In this document: in pieces, positions 8,213-16,827 of the stretch
Layout of the letters: every line of letters begins with the position of its first letter
How positions within the stretch are numbered: the stretch's first letter is position 1
DNA from: Nocardioides nitrophenolicus
Lineage (GTDB): Bacteria > Actinomycetota > Actinomycetes > Propionibacteriales > Nocardioidaceae
NCBI RefSeq assembly: GCF_016907515.1
Contig: NZ_JAFBBY010000001.1
Span: forward strand, 2,108,001-2,172,000
Length of the DNA stretch: 64,000 nt
Reading direction: 5' to 3'
Notes under the pieces: generated by a model
What the model saw: the letters and a program-made list of their open reading frames with translations, nothing else
Told to the model about the DNA's origin: nothing
Databases searched by the model: none
Translations under genes and position numbers: made by a program

Positions 8213-9342
8213 GAGGTGGCCACCTTCAGCAGCCCGCGCAGGCGGGTCAGGTCGAATTCGTTGTCGGACCTCCGCAGCGCGGAGAGGATGGAGCGGGCCT
8301 CGGCCAGGGACTCCCGGCCGGGCTTGATGCCCAGGAAGTCGGCGGTGGCCGGCGGCCCCCACTGCGCGAGACCGGAGGCCGTCATCGGCGCCCAGCCGGG
8401 CTCGAGGGTGCTGTCGAACAGGTCCCCGTCAGTGAAGTGCTCGACCAGGAAGCCGTGGTCGTCGCGCCAGTAGTCGAAGATCTGGCTGCCCTGGATGTGC
8501 CGCCCGATCCCCCACGACCGGCGGTAGCCGGCCTCGCGGAGGAACTCGCCGCCGGCGGCCAGCGCGTCGAGGTCGGCGACCTGGTACGCCGAGTGCACGT
8601 AGCGCGCCCGCGGCCCCAGGGCCATCGCGAGCGTGTGGTGGTCGGCCGGCTCGCTGCCGCGATCGCAGCGGATGAAGCTCATCGTCGGGCCCTTGGCCCG
8701 CTGGCCGTCGTAGTAGAGGAAGTCGCTGACGATCAGCCCGAGGTGGTCGAGATACCAGTCGAGCGTCTCCCGGTAGCGCGGCGTCTGGAGCACGACGTGG
8801 CCGAGCCGCTCGACCTTCGCCGGGGCCCGCGCCGGGCGCTGCGGGGCGTTCGTCCGCGTGACCCGGCCGCCGACGTTGTGGACCAGCGGCTCCTGGCCCG
8901 GCAGCGCCGCGAGGGGGTGGCAGCGGGCCACGACCCGGACCCGCGCGCCGCTGGGGTCACGGACGTCGACACTGAGACCGCCCAGGCTCTCCGGCAGTCG
9001 GGTCACCGCGACGTCGAGGTGGCCGGCGAGCCGGAGCAGGTCGGCGTCGTCGGCGGCCAGGAAGGCCGGCCCGGTGAAGCGCGACCGCGCGCCCCGTCGT
9101 ACGACGACGGCGGGACTGCCCGCGAGCGTGCCGCGCAGGTGCAGCTCGTCCCGGTCCTTGAAGCTGGTGGCGAAGCCGAAGGCGTGCGCGAAGACCTCGG
9201 CCCCGTCGAGGTCCGGCTTCTCGAACTCCAGCCAGGCCAGGTCGCGCACCTTGACGACCGGGTTCCGCGCCCGTCCGGGGTGCTCGCCGGCCAGCGCTCC
9301 GTGCTCGCTGTGCAGGTCACTGTGCGTGTGGTGGGTGGACAT
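8209..9342 (-). CDS. VOC-family extradiol ring-cleavage dioxygenase
   Basis: A 377-residue two-domain vicinal oxygen chelate protein resembling catechol 2,3-dioxygenase and 2,3-dihydroxybiphenyl 1,2-dioxygenase. The C-terminal catalytic domain carries the iron ligands in order: His in VERLGHVVLQTP, His in EPADHHTLAMALG and Glu in HGFLVEHFTDGDLFD; YHxxYQVAD-like and HIQGSQIFDYWRDD segments follow the family pattern. The N-terminal domain (about residues 1-140) is the non-catalytic repeat. It is the first gene of the operon, directly behind two regulator operators, with AGGAGAG as ribosome binding site. It would open the catechol made by the MhpA-like enzyme. Confidence 0.87.
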   Translation of the reverse strand: MSTHHTHSDLHSEHGALAGEHPGRARNPVVKVRDLAWLEFEKPDLDGAEVFAHAFGFATSFKDRDELHLRGTLAGSPAVVVRRGARSRFTGPAFLAADDADLLRLAGHLDVAVTRLPESLGGLSVDVRDPSGARVRVVARCHPLAALPGQEPLVHNVGGRVTRTNAPQRPARAPAKVERLGHVVLQTPRYRETLDWYLDHLGLIVSDFLYYDGQRAKGPTMSFIRCDRGSEPADHHTLAMALGPRARYVHSAYQVADLDALAAGGEFLREAGYRRSWGIGRHIQGSQIFDYWRDDHGFLVEHFTDGDLFDSTLEPGWAPMTASGLAQWGPPATADFLGIKPGRESLAEARSILSALRRSDNEFDLTRLRGLLKVATS

Positions 9343-9358
9343 CAGCTCTCCTCTTGAC

Positions 9359-9372
9359 TGACGTAATCGTCA
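9359..9372. promoter_or_regulatory. Operator 1, TGACGTAATCGTCA
   Basis: A dyad with 5-bp arms (TGACG / CGTCA) around TAAT, lying 17 bp before the dioxygenase start. It shares 13 of 14 positions with operator 2. A -35-like TTGACG on the minus strand ends about 20 bp upstream, so binding here would cover the catabolic promoter. The likely ligand is the divergently encoded TetR protein at 9476. Confidence 0.7.
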
Positions 9373-9402
9373 ACCAAGGGCAAGGTCCGCGTCAAGGTTT
9401 CT

Positions 9403-9416
9403 TGACGAAATCGTCA
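9403..9416. promoter_or_regulatory. Operator 2, TGACGAAATCGTCA
   Basis: Second copy of the TGACG-N4-CGTCA dyad, centred 44 bp (about four helical turns) from operator 1. On the plus strand it overlaps a TTGACG -35-like hexamer (9402-9407) facing the TetR gene, suggesting autoregulation. A TAAGGT -10-like hexamer lies at 9434-9439. Confidence 0.7.
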
Positions 9417-9475
9417 GATCTGCTGATCCGCACTAAGGTGAGCGGCAGCGCACGCGGCGAGCGAGGAGGCGGACG

Positions 9476-10159
9476 GTGTCGGAGGCGATGTCCAAGGCGG
9501 CGAGCACCCGTGGCGCGCGGCGCCGGGCCCAGACCCGGTCCGCGCTCGTCAAGGCCGCCCAGCAGCTGATCGCGGAGAACCGCACGACCGTCGCGATCCT
9601 GGAGATCACCCAGCTCGCCGACGTCGGGATGGGCTCGTTCTACAACCACTTCGACAGCCGGGAGCAGCTCTTCGAGGCCGCCGTCGACGACGCCCTGGAG
9701 CAGCAGGGCGCCTTCCTCGACCAAGTGACGGCCGGGCTCGACGACCCGGCCGAGGCGTTCGCGCGCAGCTTCCGCATGGTCGGCCGCCTGCACCGACAGG
9801 TTCCCGAGCTGAGCAGGGTGCTCCTGTCCCAGGGCGCGGCCCTGGTCACCTCCGACCACGGCCTCGCCCCCCGCGCGCTGCGCGACATCCGCGCCGCGGT
9901 CGGGGCCGGCCGCTTCTCCACCAGCGACCCCGACGCCGCGCTCCTCATCGCCGGCGGCGCCGCCCTCGCCCTCGCCCAGCACCTCCACGAGCACCCCGAC
10001 GCCGACGACGCCGCCCTCACCGACACCGTCACCGAGTCGCTGCTGCTCATGCTGGGGCTGGGCGCCGACGACGCCCGCGCGATCGTCGCCCTCGACCTCC
10101 CCGATGTCGGCGGACCGCTCGAGGAGTTCCTGGCGGCGTCACCCGCCGAGCCGGTCTGA
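9476..10159 (+). CDS. TetR/AcrR-family regulator of the aromatic operon
   Basis: A 227-residue regulator with an N-terminal TetR helix-turn-helix (about residues 14-62: RRRAQTRSALVKAAQQLIAE, then ITQLADVGMGSFYNHFDSRE) and a helical ligand-binding C-terminal domain. The start is the GTG at 9476, six bases after a strong GAGGAGG ribosome binding site at 9463-9469. It is divergent from the dioxygenase-FAH-hydroxylase operon and the 133-bp gap holds two matching dyads, so it very likely represses both directions until a pathway compound binds. That assignment is by position. The HTH recognition helix (GMGSFYNHF) is typical of KstR-like members. Confidence 0.88.
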   Translation: MSEAMSKAASTRGARRRAQTRSALVKAAQQLIAENRTTVAILEITQLADVGMGSFYNHFDSREQLFEAAVDDALEQQGAFLDQVTAGLDDPAEAFARSFRMVGRLHRQVPELSRVLLSQGAALVTSDHGLAPRALRDIRAAVGAGRFSTSDPDAALLIAGGAALALAQHLHEHPDADDAALTDTVTESLLLMLGLGADDARAIVALDLPDVGGPLEEFLAASPAEPV

Positions 10160-10221
10160 CAGCCTGGCCCACGCCACCGGCCCGAGCCGCCCGCGCCACG
10201 CAACGGCTCCCGCCAGCGCCC

Positions 10222-11439
10222 TCAGCGCCGTATCCGGACCTTCCGCGTGCTGCCGGTGACGGTCGCGACCGCCTTGGTCACCGGCTTCTTGCGGACGATC
10301 TTGAGGCCCTTCCTGGTCAGCTTCACCTTCACCTTCGCCTTGGCACCGGCAGGCAGGCTGTAGGCCTTGGCGGCGTTGAGGCTCTTGCCCTTGACCGTCA
10401 GCTGGACGACGCCCTTGCAGGGATCGGCGCTGATGCATCGGATGGTCAACGCGACCTTCCGCCGGGTGACCCGAACGCCCTTCTTGGGTGCCTTCACCGT
10501 CGCGACACCCGAGGTCGTGGGGCTGAGCTTCGCGACCCCCCACACCACCGGGTTGGTGAGCAGCGCGGCTGCGTAGATGCTCCGGTCCGGTCCCGTCGCG
10601 AGAGCGGTGACCTCGCTGCCGGCCCACGCCTCCTGCAGGAACACCCCGGCCGCGTTGAAGATCCGCACCGGCTGGCTCGCGGTGCCGACCGCGATCGTGC
10701 CGTCGGGCATGACGTCGACACTGTGGGGACGCGACCCGAACTGTCCCGGCCCCCACCCGGCTGAGCCGAACGTGGCGAGGAACGCGCCTCCGGGAGTGAA
10801 GCGCTGGATGCGGTGGTTGTTGCCGTCCGCGACGAGGACCGTTCCGTCGGGCGCGGCGGCGACGTCGTAGGGCCCGTCGAGACGACCGGTCGCGGCACCG
10901 GACGACCCGACCTTCGAGACCGCGCCGGTGACTGCGTCGAACCGGTAGACGGTGTCCGCGATCGGGTCGGCGACGTAGGCGTTGCCGGCCTGGTCGACGT
11001 CGAGGCCCCAGGGGGTGAAGTCGGCGACGCCCGGTGGCCGGAAGGTCGCGAACGGCGTGCCGTCGGGGCGGTAGACGTGGATGCCGGTGTTGTTGGAGTA
11101 GTCGCTGACGAAGATCAGTCCGTCGGGCGACACGGCGACGCCGGTGGCGGCGACGTCGCCGCCGATCGAGAACTGCGAGACCAGGGTCCCGGAGGTCGAG
11201 TAGACCTGCACCCGGTCGTCGGTGTCCGAGACCGTCACGACGCTCGTCGCCGTGGCATCGACGGCATCCGCGCCGAGGCCTCCGACCTGCCACTGCGCGG
11301 CCAGCGCCCATCGCGCTCCCGACGACGAGGTGCTGCGCGAGGCCCCGGGCTGTGCCTGCGCGGCGGGGAGCCCCACCAGCGCCAGTCCGAGGGCGATCAG
11401 CAGACCGAGGGCCCGGGCCCCTGGTTTGTCGATGACCAA
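10222..11439 (-). CDS. Exported NHL-repeat beta-propeller protein
   Basis: About 405 residues from a TTG start at 11439. That start is preferred over an ATG at 11544 because it follows a GAGAGGTG ribosome-binding-like stretch and gives a clean signal peptide (basic n-region, LGLLIALGLALVGLP core, AQA cleavage). The mature protein has about six NHL-type blades with recurring VAVSPDGLIFVSDYSNNTGI, VAAAPDGTVLVADGNNHRIQ and IYAAALL-like units, then a strongly basic tail of about 90 residues (LTVKGKSL, KAKVKVKLTRKGLKIVRKK) as found in actinobacterial cell-surface proteins. Its role is unknown; NHL propellers usually bind proteins or ligands. It converges with the TetR gene at 9476 across a 62-bp gap without a clear hairpin. 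Confidence 0.75.
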   Translation of the reverse strand: MVIDKPGARALGLLIALGLALVGLPAAQAQPGASRSTSSSGARWALAAQWQVGGLGADAVDATATSVVTVSDTDDRVQVYSTSGTLVSQFSIGGDVAATGVAVSPDGLIFVSDYSNNTGIHVYRPDGTPFATFRPPGVADFTPWGLDVDQAGNAYVADPIADTVYRFDAVTGAVSKVGSSGAATGRLDGPYDVAAAPDGTVLVADGNNHRIQRFTPGGAFLATFGSAGWGPGQFGSRPHSVDVMPDGTIAVGTASQPVRIFNAAGVFLQEAWAGSEVTALATGPDRSIYAAALLTNPVVWGVAKLSPTTSGVATVKAPKKGVRVTRRKVALTIRCISADPCKGVVQLTVKGKSLNAAKAYSLPAGAKAKVKVKLTRKGLKIVRKKPVTKAVATVTGSTRKVRIRR

Positions 11440-11583
11440 CGTGCACCTCTCGGTCTCCCTGGCGACCTCGGTCGTCGCGAGGCGCGCACCTTCGGTCACG
11501 AATGACCAGTACGACGTCACCCTAGGATCGGCGCCTCCACGCACCTCGGTCCTGGATCTGTGAAGTTCCGGGACGCTGCTCGG

Positions 11584-12495
11584 TCACCAGGACCAGGAGA
11601 TGCCGAGGGCGCCGGGCCCGAACCCACGCACCGCGTGGTGGGCGCTGCGCGCGCCCCGCAGATCGACCGCGACCTCGACGGGCCGACCGCCCAGCTCGGC
11701 GGTTCGGACGCGGCAGCTCGCAGGCACCCGGTCGAACCGGACCCAGAGCTCGATCTCGCTGATGCGTCGCGGCGGGTTCAGGATGAACTCGGTGTCGGGC
11801 TCGCTGTCGTGCTCCGGTATTCGCAGCGACGCCTCGACGATCGCCGACTCCCCGCGGACCAGCGAGCGCTCGAGCAGCAGCTCGTGGACGAGGAGCCCGA
11901 CCTCACGGCGGTCGACCCGTCGTCCCGGACGCGCTCCCCGCAGCTCCACGAGCTCGACGGCCTCCGGCAGCGCACGCTCGGCCAGGAACCACATCGGGAT
12001 CCGGTCGACCGCGTCCTGCACCGCGCGCAGACGGAATCGGAGCCGGACCCGGCTGAGACAGCCGTGCTCGTCGAGGTCGACGGTGAACGAAGCTGCCTCC
12101 TCGACCGCCCACGATGGCGCATCGGTCAGCTCCAGCTCACCGAGCGCGACGTCGATCAGCTGGGCGTTCGTGCTGTCGAGGGTCTCCTGGACGTCCGCCG
12201 ACCGGGCGATGGCACCGGATCGGCGGGACGGACCGCGACGATCGACCAAGCTGCCGGAGCGGAGGTCCAGCAGGTCCTCGATCTCGGCCAGCGCATCCAA
12301 CGACGCGGAGCCCTCGGGGCGTCGCTGACCGGAGCGCCAGTAGCTCAAGGTCGAGAGCCCGACCCGGAGGCCGCGCTCGCGCAGCCGTCCGTGCAGCCAG
12401 GTCAAGGACCGACCACGGTCCCGCAGTGCTCGCGCGAGAACGTCCGAGAGCTCGTCACCGGCCGCCGGTCGGGTCCTGGGACGATGGTCGTTCAC
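11584..12495 (-). CDS. Helix-turn-helix protein with uncharacterised C-terminal domain
   Basis: A 303-residue protein. Residues about 14-75 look like an XRE-type HTH (LARALRDRGRSLTWLHGRLR, then GLSTLSYWRSGQRRPEG, LDALAEIEDLLDL). The remaining 220 residues form a mixed alpha/beta domain that I do not recognise, with ARG-rich strands such as CLSRVRLRFRLRAVQDAVDR, a VHELLLERSLVRGESAIVEA segment and EIELWVRFDRVP. The architecture suggests a transcription factor whose C-terminal part senses a ligand or partner. It stands alone: the gene downstream on the same strand (NHL protein) begins 144 bp away with its own signals. Function unknown. Confidence 0.6.
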   Translation of the reverse strand: MNDHRPRTRPAAGDELSDVLARALRDRGRSLTWLHGRLRERGLRVGLSTLSYWRSGQRRPEGSASLDALAEIEDLLDLRSGSLVDRRGPSRRSGAIARSADVQETLDSTNAQLIDVALGELELTDAPSWAVEEAASFTVDLDEHGCLSRVRLRFRLRAVQDAVDRIPMWFLAERALPEAVELVELRGARPGRRVDRREVGLLVHELLLERSLVRGESAIVEASLRIPEHDSEPDTEFILNPPRRISEIELWVRFDRVPASCRVRTAELGGRPVEVAVDLRGARSAHHAVRGFGPGALGISWSW

Positions 12496-12621
12496 AGTCC
12501 AGACCTATCCCACCGGAACCCACGGCCGGAAACACCGCCAGCCCGATCGACGCAGACAGCCGGGGTCGGCGCGGCGCGGCCGCGGTCGCGGGTGCGCCGG
12601 CGGCGCCGAGCGGGCCCCGGG

Positions 12622-12984
12622 TCAGCCGCGGTAGACGACGAAGAACTTGCGGATCCGCTCGGTGATCTCCCAGGTCCCGACCCAGCCGATCGGGAACACC
12701 GCGGCGGTCCCCGCCGTCAGCACCACCGGCTCGCCACCGTCCTGCGTGACGACCATCCGGCCCGAGAGCACCAGGATCACCTCGCCCCGGTCCAGGAACT
12801 CCCAGCGCGAGCACCCCGGCTCCGCCTCCCACACGCCCGAGAGCACCCGGGCGTCGTCGGAGGTGAACGGCACCGCCGAGCGGACCGCGATCTCGCCCTC
12901 GAGTACGACGGCGCTCGGCGGGCCGAGGAGGCTCTCGTCGAGCGCACCCTGGAAGAGGTCGGCGGGCGGGAAGGTGAGGGTCAT
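12622..12984 (-). CDS. Cupin protein, DUF861 / EutQ-like
   Basis: A 120-residue single cupin domain with the Cupin_3 (DUF861) pattern: GVWEAEPGCSRWEF, EVILVLSGRMVV, AGTAAVFPIGWVGTWE and the C-terminal RKFFVVYRG. Members occur beside catabolic genes and include EutQ-type and (S)-ureidoglycine aminohydrolase-like proteins; most lack a proven reaction. The metal-binding histidines of classical cupins are largely absent here, as is common in DUF861, so it may be a binding or isomerase protein instead of an oxygenase. It is the last of the run of genes on the minus strand that starts with the transporter at 24.8 kb, 60 bp behind the DAO-type oxidase. Confidence 0.75.
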   Translation of the reverse strand: MTLTFPPADLFQGALDESLLGPPSAVVLEGEIAVRSAVPFTSDDARVLSGVWEAEPGCSRWEFLDRGEVILVLSGRMVVTQDGGEPVVLTAGTAAVFPIGWVGTWEITERIRKFFVVYRG

Positions 12985-13044
12985 GGTCGGGTCCTTCGCA
13001 GATGGGGGGGTGGGGCCGGAGCCCGGTGGGGTGGGCGGCGGCGG

Positions 13045-14340
13045 TCAGCCGAGCACGGTGCCGGACGAGGCCGCATTGGGCGGCCGGCGTCGCGAGAAGG
13101 CGCCGAGGTCGATGACGTGGCCGGTGTGCGGCGCGGTGTAGCTCAGCGGCTGCGCGTCGTGGTCGGCGCCATTGGCCACGCCGTCGATGATGGTCGTCAT
13201 CAGGGATCCGATGAGCGGGGCGTTCTTGAACTGGTTGCCGCTGGTGCCCATCGCCACGTAGTAGCCGGCTGCCTCGGTCCGGTCGTAGACCGGCGCCCAG
13301 TCCCCGCTGGCGTCGTACACACCGGCGATGCCGCGCGGGCGGTTGGGGACGGCGAGGTCGGGGAGCCGCCGCGCGCCACGGAAGACCTGGGCCTCGAAGC
13401 GCTCGGTCGTCGGATGGGGGTTGGCGGCGTCGGGGTCGTCGATCCACTCCAGCGGGTCGCAGTCCGGCTCGGTGCCGCCGATCAGCAGGTGGCCACCCGA
13501 CTCCCCGCGCAGGTAGATGCCGAGGTCGGCGTCGGCGATGACCGGGAAGCCGGCGGGCAGGGTGGGCGGCGCGGCGACGTGGTGCACCTCCTGCCGGACG
13601 GGCGCCACGGTGACCGTGAAGTCCGACCCGATCCCGGCGAGCCGGTTCAGCCCGGAGGACCAGGGCCCGGCGGCGTTCACGACGATGGCGCCCTCGAGCA
13701 CCTCGCCGTCGTCGAGGGTCACCGCCCAGGTCCGCGACCGCTGCTCGAGGGCCGTGACGGTCCTGCGATAGCGGAAGACCGCGCCGGCGTGCGCGGCAGC
13801 GGCGGCGAGGTTGGCCGCGGCGAGCCGGGGATCGTCGACATAGCCGGCGTCCGGGGTGTAGATGGCCCCGAGGGTGCCTGTGGGAGCGTCGAAGAACTCC
13901 TCGGACGTGACCGGCTTCGGCGGGAAGTAGCGTCCGGCGTCCACCCCGGGCAGGGCCCTGGTGAGCTCCTCGGGTCCCCACTCCTCGAACGGGATGCCGG
14001 CCTCGACGAACATCTTCGCCATCCGGTCGCGCGGCATGATGTCGACGTCGAGGAAGGCCAGGCCACAGCGCTGGAAGGACGCCAGACCCGTCGGGTCGGC
14101 GTACCCGAGGTGGTCGGCCCAGGCCTCCCAGCGGAACTTCGACTCCCACGCGGCGGCCATGCCGTCCCAGGTCGAGTAGTTGAACCGGACGACGGCGCTC
14201 GACGCGCTCGTGGAGCCGAAGCCGGGTCCGCCGGCCTTGTCGACGACGGTCACGGAATACCCGGCACGGGTCAGCTCCAAGGCGATCGAGGCGCCCACCA
14301 CGCCTGCCCCGACGATGATGGCGTCGGCGGTGTTGCTCAT
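13045..14340 (-). CDS. DAO-family FAD-dependent oxidoreductase
   Basis: A 431-residue D-amino-acid-oxidase-fold flavoprotein, related in layout to sarcosine/dimethylglycine/glycine oxidases that oxidise secondary or tertiary amino acids. The FAD fold is AIIVGAGVVGASIALELTRA followed by VTVVDKAGGPGFGSTSASS (the S/T-rich stretch near the flavin). VVNAAGPWSSGL and the strand VAPVRQEVHHV are typical for the family, as is the C-terminal GYYVAMGTSGNQFKNAP. A DAO enzyme inside an importer cluster suggests that the imported compound is, or is broken down to, an N-substituted amino acid. Substrate unproven. Confidence 0.82.
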   Translation of the reverse strand: MSNTADAIIVGAGVVGASIALELTRAGYSVTVVDKAGGPGFGSTSASSAVVRFNYSTWDGMAAAWESKFRWEAWADHLGYADPTGLASFQRCGLAFLDVDIMPRDRMAKMFVEAGIPFEEWGPEELTRALPGVDAGRYFPPKPVTSEEFFDAPTGTLGAIYTPDAGYVDDPRLAAANLAAAAAHAGAVFRYRRTVTALEQRSRTWAVTLDDGEVLEGAIVVNAAGPWSSGLNRLAGIGSDFTVTVAPVRQEVHHVAAPPTLPAGFPVIADADLGIYLRGESGGHLLIGGTEPDCDPLEWIDDPDAANPHPTTERFEAQVFRGARRLPDLAVPNRPRGIAGVYDASGDWAPVYDRTEAAGYYVAMGTSGNQFKNAPLIGSLMTTIIDGVANGADHDAQPLSYTAPHTGHVIDLGAFSRRRPPNAASSGTVLG

Positions 14341-14453
14341 GTGTTACCTCCGGGGTCGGTGCTGCTCGGTCGCGGCCGCGGGTGGGCAGGCCGCAGGAGA
14401 GGCAGGACCCGGATGGGGTCGTGCCTCGGGGGTGCTGGGCCGGGGGCCCGGGG

Positions 14454-15833
14454 TCAGCCGCGGTCGGCGGCGATCACCTTGCCGGGATTGAGGATCCCGT
14501 GCGGATCGAGCGCGGCCTTCACCGCGCGGTGCAGGTCCAGGACCTCCGCGGACAGCTCCTGGGTGAGGCCGTCCATCTTGAGCAGGCCGATGCCGTGCTC
14601 CCCGGTCACCGTGCCGCCGAGGGCGATCGCCTCGTCGATGATCTCCCGGAAGGCGCGCTGCGCCCGCTCGCGGGCCTCGTCGTCCCCGCGCGGCGTGATC
14701 AGGAGCGGGTGCAGGTTGCCGTCGCCGGCGTGCGCGATGTTGGCGATCAGCGTCTGGTGCCGCTTCCCGATCGCCTCGATCCGGGCGAGCATCTCCGGGA
14801 CCGCCGCCTTGGGCACGCAGACGTCCTCGGTCAGCACCGGTCCCAGCCGCTCCAGCGCCGGATAGGCGAGCCGCCGGGCGTCGAAGAGCGCGTCGGCCTC
14901 CGCCTGGTCGGTCGACCGCGCCGCCCAGGTCGCGCCGGCCGCCTCGAAGCACGCGCGAATCGCCTCGGCCTCGTCGTCGCCGGCCGCGCCGGGCAGGTCG
15001 CAGCGCGCCAGCAGGATCACGTCCGCCTCGACCGCCAGGTCCATCTTCTTCCACCGGTCGACGGCCTCCAGGCAGTGCCGGTCGACCAGCTCCAACGCCG
15101 ACGGGACGATGCCCGCCGCGCCCACGGCCGTGACGGCGCGTCCGGCGTCGACGATCGAGGAGAAGTACCCGGCGACGGTGCGCTCCGGCGGTCGCTGGGG
15201 GCGCAGCCGGACGGTGACCTCGGTGATCACGCCGAGCGTCCCCTCCGAACCGACGAGCAGCCGGGCGAGGTCATAGCCCGCGACCCCCTTCGCCGTACGC
15301 CGGCCGAGCCGGACCAGCTCGCCGGTCCCGGTCACGACCTGCAGCCCGAGCACGTAGTCGGCCGTGACGCCGTACTTCACGCAGCACAGGCCGCCCGCGT
15401 TGGTCGCGACATTGCCGCCGATCGTGGACCAGGGCGCGGACGCGGGGTCGGGCGGATACCACAGTCCGTGCTCTGCGCAGGCGCTGCGCAGGTGGTCGTT
15501 GACGACACCCGGCTGCACCACGGCCAGCCGCTCCACCGGATCGATCTCGGTGATCGCCGTCATCGCCTCGGTCGACAGGATGACGCATCCGTCGACCGCG
15601 TTGGCTCCGCCGGACAGACCGGTGCCCGCTCCGCGGGGCACGACGGGCACGCCGTACTCGATGCAGGCGCGCACCACCTCCTGGACCTCCTCGGCGGTGC
15701 GCGGCCGGACCAGGACGAGGGGCGTCCCGTGGGGCGCCCACTCGGCCTCGTCGTGCGCATAGCTCGCGGTCACCGCGGGGTCGAGCTGGATCCGATCGGC
15801 GGGGATCCGCTCCCGCAGGCGTTCGACCAGCAT
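14454..15833 (-). CDS. FAD-linked oxidase, GlcD-like 2-hydroxyacid dehydrogenase
   Basis: A 459-residue PCMH-fold FAD oxidase resembling the GlcD subunit of glycolate oxidase and D-lactate/D-2-hydroxyglutarate dehydrogenases. The FAD-binding domain shows VVPRGAGTGLSGGANAVDG and GNVATNAGGLCCVKYGVTADY, then LLVGSEGTLGVITEVTVRLR; the C-terminal cap ends with the family motifs ANIAHAGDGNLHPLL and GTVTGEHGIGLLKM. The ATG at 15833 overlaps the esterase stop by one base (TGATG); a GTG two codons earlier is an alternative. Partner GlcE/GlcF subunits are not present nearby, so it probably acts alone as in the D-2-hydroxyacid dehydrogenase branch. Confidence 0.85.
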   Translation of the reverse strand: MLVERLRERIPADRIQLDPAVTASYAHDEAEWAPHGTPLVLVRPRTAEEVQEVVRACIEYGVPVVPRGAGTGLSGGANAVDGCVILSTEAMTAITEIDPVERLAVVQPGVVNDHLRSACAEHGLWYPPDPASAPWSTIGGNVATNAGGLCCVKYGVTADYVLGLQVVTGTGELVRLGRRTAKGVAGYDLARLLVGSEGTLGVITEVTVRLRPQRPPERTVAGYFSSIVDAGRAVTAVGAAGIVPSALELVDRHCLEAVDRWKKMDLAVEADVILLARCDLPGAAGDDEAEAIRACFEAAGATWAARSTDQAEADALFDARRLAYPALERLGPVLTEDVCVPKAAVPEMLARIEAIGKRHQTLIANIAHAGDGNLHPLLITPRGDDEARERAQRAFREIIDEAIALGGTVTGEHGIGLLKMDGLTQELSAEVLDLHRAVKAALDPHGILNPGKVIAADRG

Positions 15834-16750
15834 CACGCCGGACTCGACCAGCAGGTGCGCATGAAGCTGAGGAAGGCGGGCTGGAGTCCGGTCAGATGGG
15901 TCTCGCCGAGCACCTGCGTGGTCAGCGCGAGACCCGACTCGGCGGAGCGCAGCGTGTCGACCAGCGCGGTGAACCCGCGCCCGATCGTGCGATAGATGGC
16001 CAGCTCTCCGGTCATCTCGGGCCCGTTGATCGTCAGGTGGAGTCGCTTGCCGGTCAGGTCGAGCGGCTTCTCGGCGAGCGCGAGCGCCGTGCTGTCGAGC
16101 GAGGCGACGCCGGGGCTGCCCGCGCCGTAGGCCGTGAACAGCGAGCAGCCGGTGAGCAGGGCGTAGAGCGAGAAGAGGCCGCCGTAGGAGTAGCCGAACA
16201 GCCCGTGGCCCTCCTCGGCGACCCGGTAGCGACGACTGATCTCCGGATGGAGCTCGTCGGTGAGGAAGGCGAGGAAGGCGTCGGCCCGGGTGTTCGCCAG
16301 GTCGGCGAGATAGGCGTCGGCGTCGGCCCGCGTCATCAGCCCCTTCTCCACCGCGAGGTCCAAGGAGCCGCGCATCGCCGGCGGGACCGGCTCGCCCGGC
16401 GGCACCAGGTCGCGGTTGCGCACCCGGGACCAGTCCTGGGCGTCCGCCCCGGCGTAGCCCACGGTCACCTGCAGGTAGGGCGCGATCGGCAGCGCGGGAT
16501 CGCCCTGCATCACGGCCAGCGGCGCGGTCTGGCCGACGCTGTAGTTGCCGTCGGTCACGTAGAGGGCCGGGTAGGTCGCCTCCTCGTCCTGGGCGTACGT
16601 CGGCGAGGTGGTCACCCAGATCGCGAACCGGGCGCCCACGGACGCCGAGTCCAGCTCGAAGTACTCGGTCGCGCCGAACACCTGGTCGGCGCTCATCGCG
16701 GGCGCGGTCCGGCTCGTCGCGTCCTGGTCGTTCTCTGTCTGCTCGCTCAT
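15833..16750 (-). CDS. Esterase, alpha/beta hydrolase of the putative esterase (Fes/IroE-like) family
   Basis: A 305-residue serine hydrolase with the esterase-D / trilactone-esterase arrangement: strand YPALYVTDGNYS, oxyanion region, the nucleophile elbow HGLFGYSYGGLFSLYALL (Ser in GYSYG), and a C-terminal catalytic histidine in LGETHLTGLQPAF. No signal peptide is present, so it is cytoplasmic and would act on an imported ester. The start is supported by a strong GAGGAGGAAGC ribosome binding site immediately upstream. Its stop overlaps the GlcD-like start, so the two are translated together, which suggests that the acid or hydroxyacid released by ester cleavage is the GlcD substrate. That link is an inference. 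Confidence 0.78.
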   Translation of the reverse strand: MSEQTENDQDATSRTAPAMSADQVFGATEYFELDSASVGARFAIWVTTSPTYAQDEEATYPALYVTDGNYSVGQTAPLAVMQGDPALPIAPYLQVTVGYAGADAQDWSRVRNRDLVPPGEPVPPAMRGSLDLAVEKGLMTRADADAYLADLANTRADAFLAFLTDELHPEISRRYRVAEEGHGLFGYSYGGLFSLYALLTGCSLFTAYGAGSPGVASLDSTALALAEKPLDLTGKRLHLTINGPEMTGELAIYRTIGRGFTALVDTLRSAESGLALTTQVLGETHLTGLQPAFLSFMRTCWSSPA

Positions 16751-16827
16751 GCTTCCTCCTCGGGTCGTTGGGTACGCCGAGCCACGGGCCGGCGCGGGGA
16801 GGCGGGCCGGTCCGGGTCGGCGTCAGG

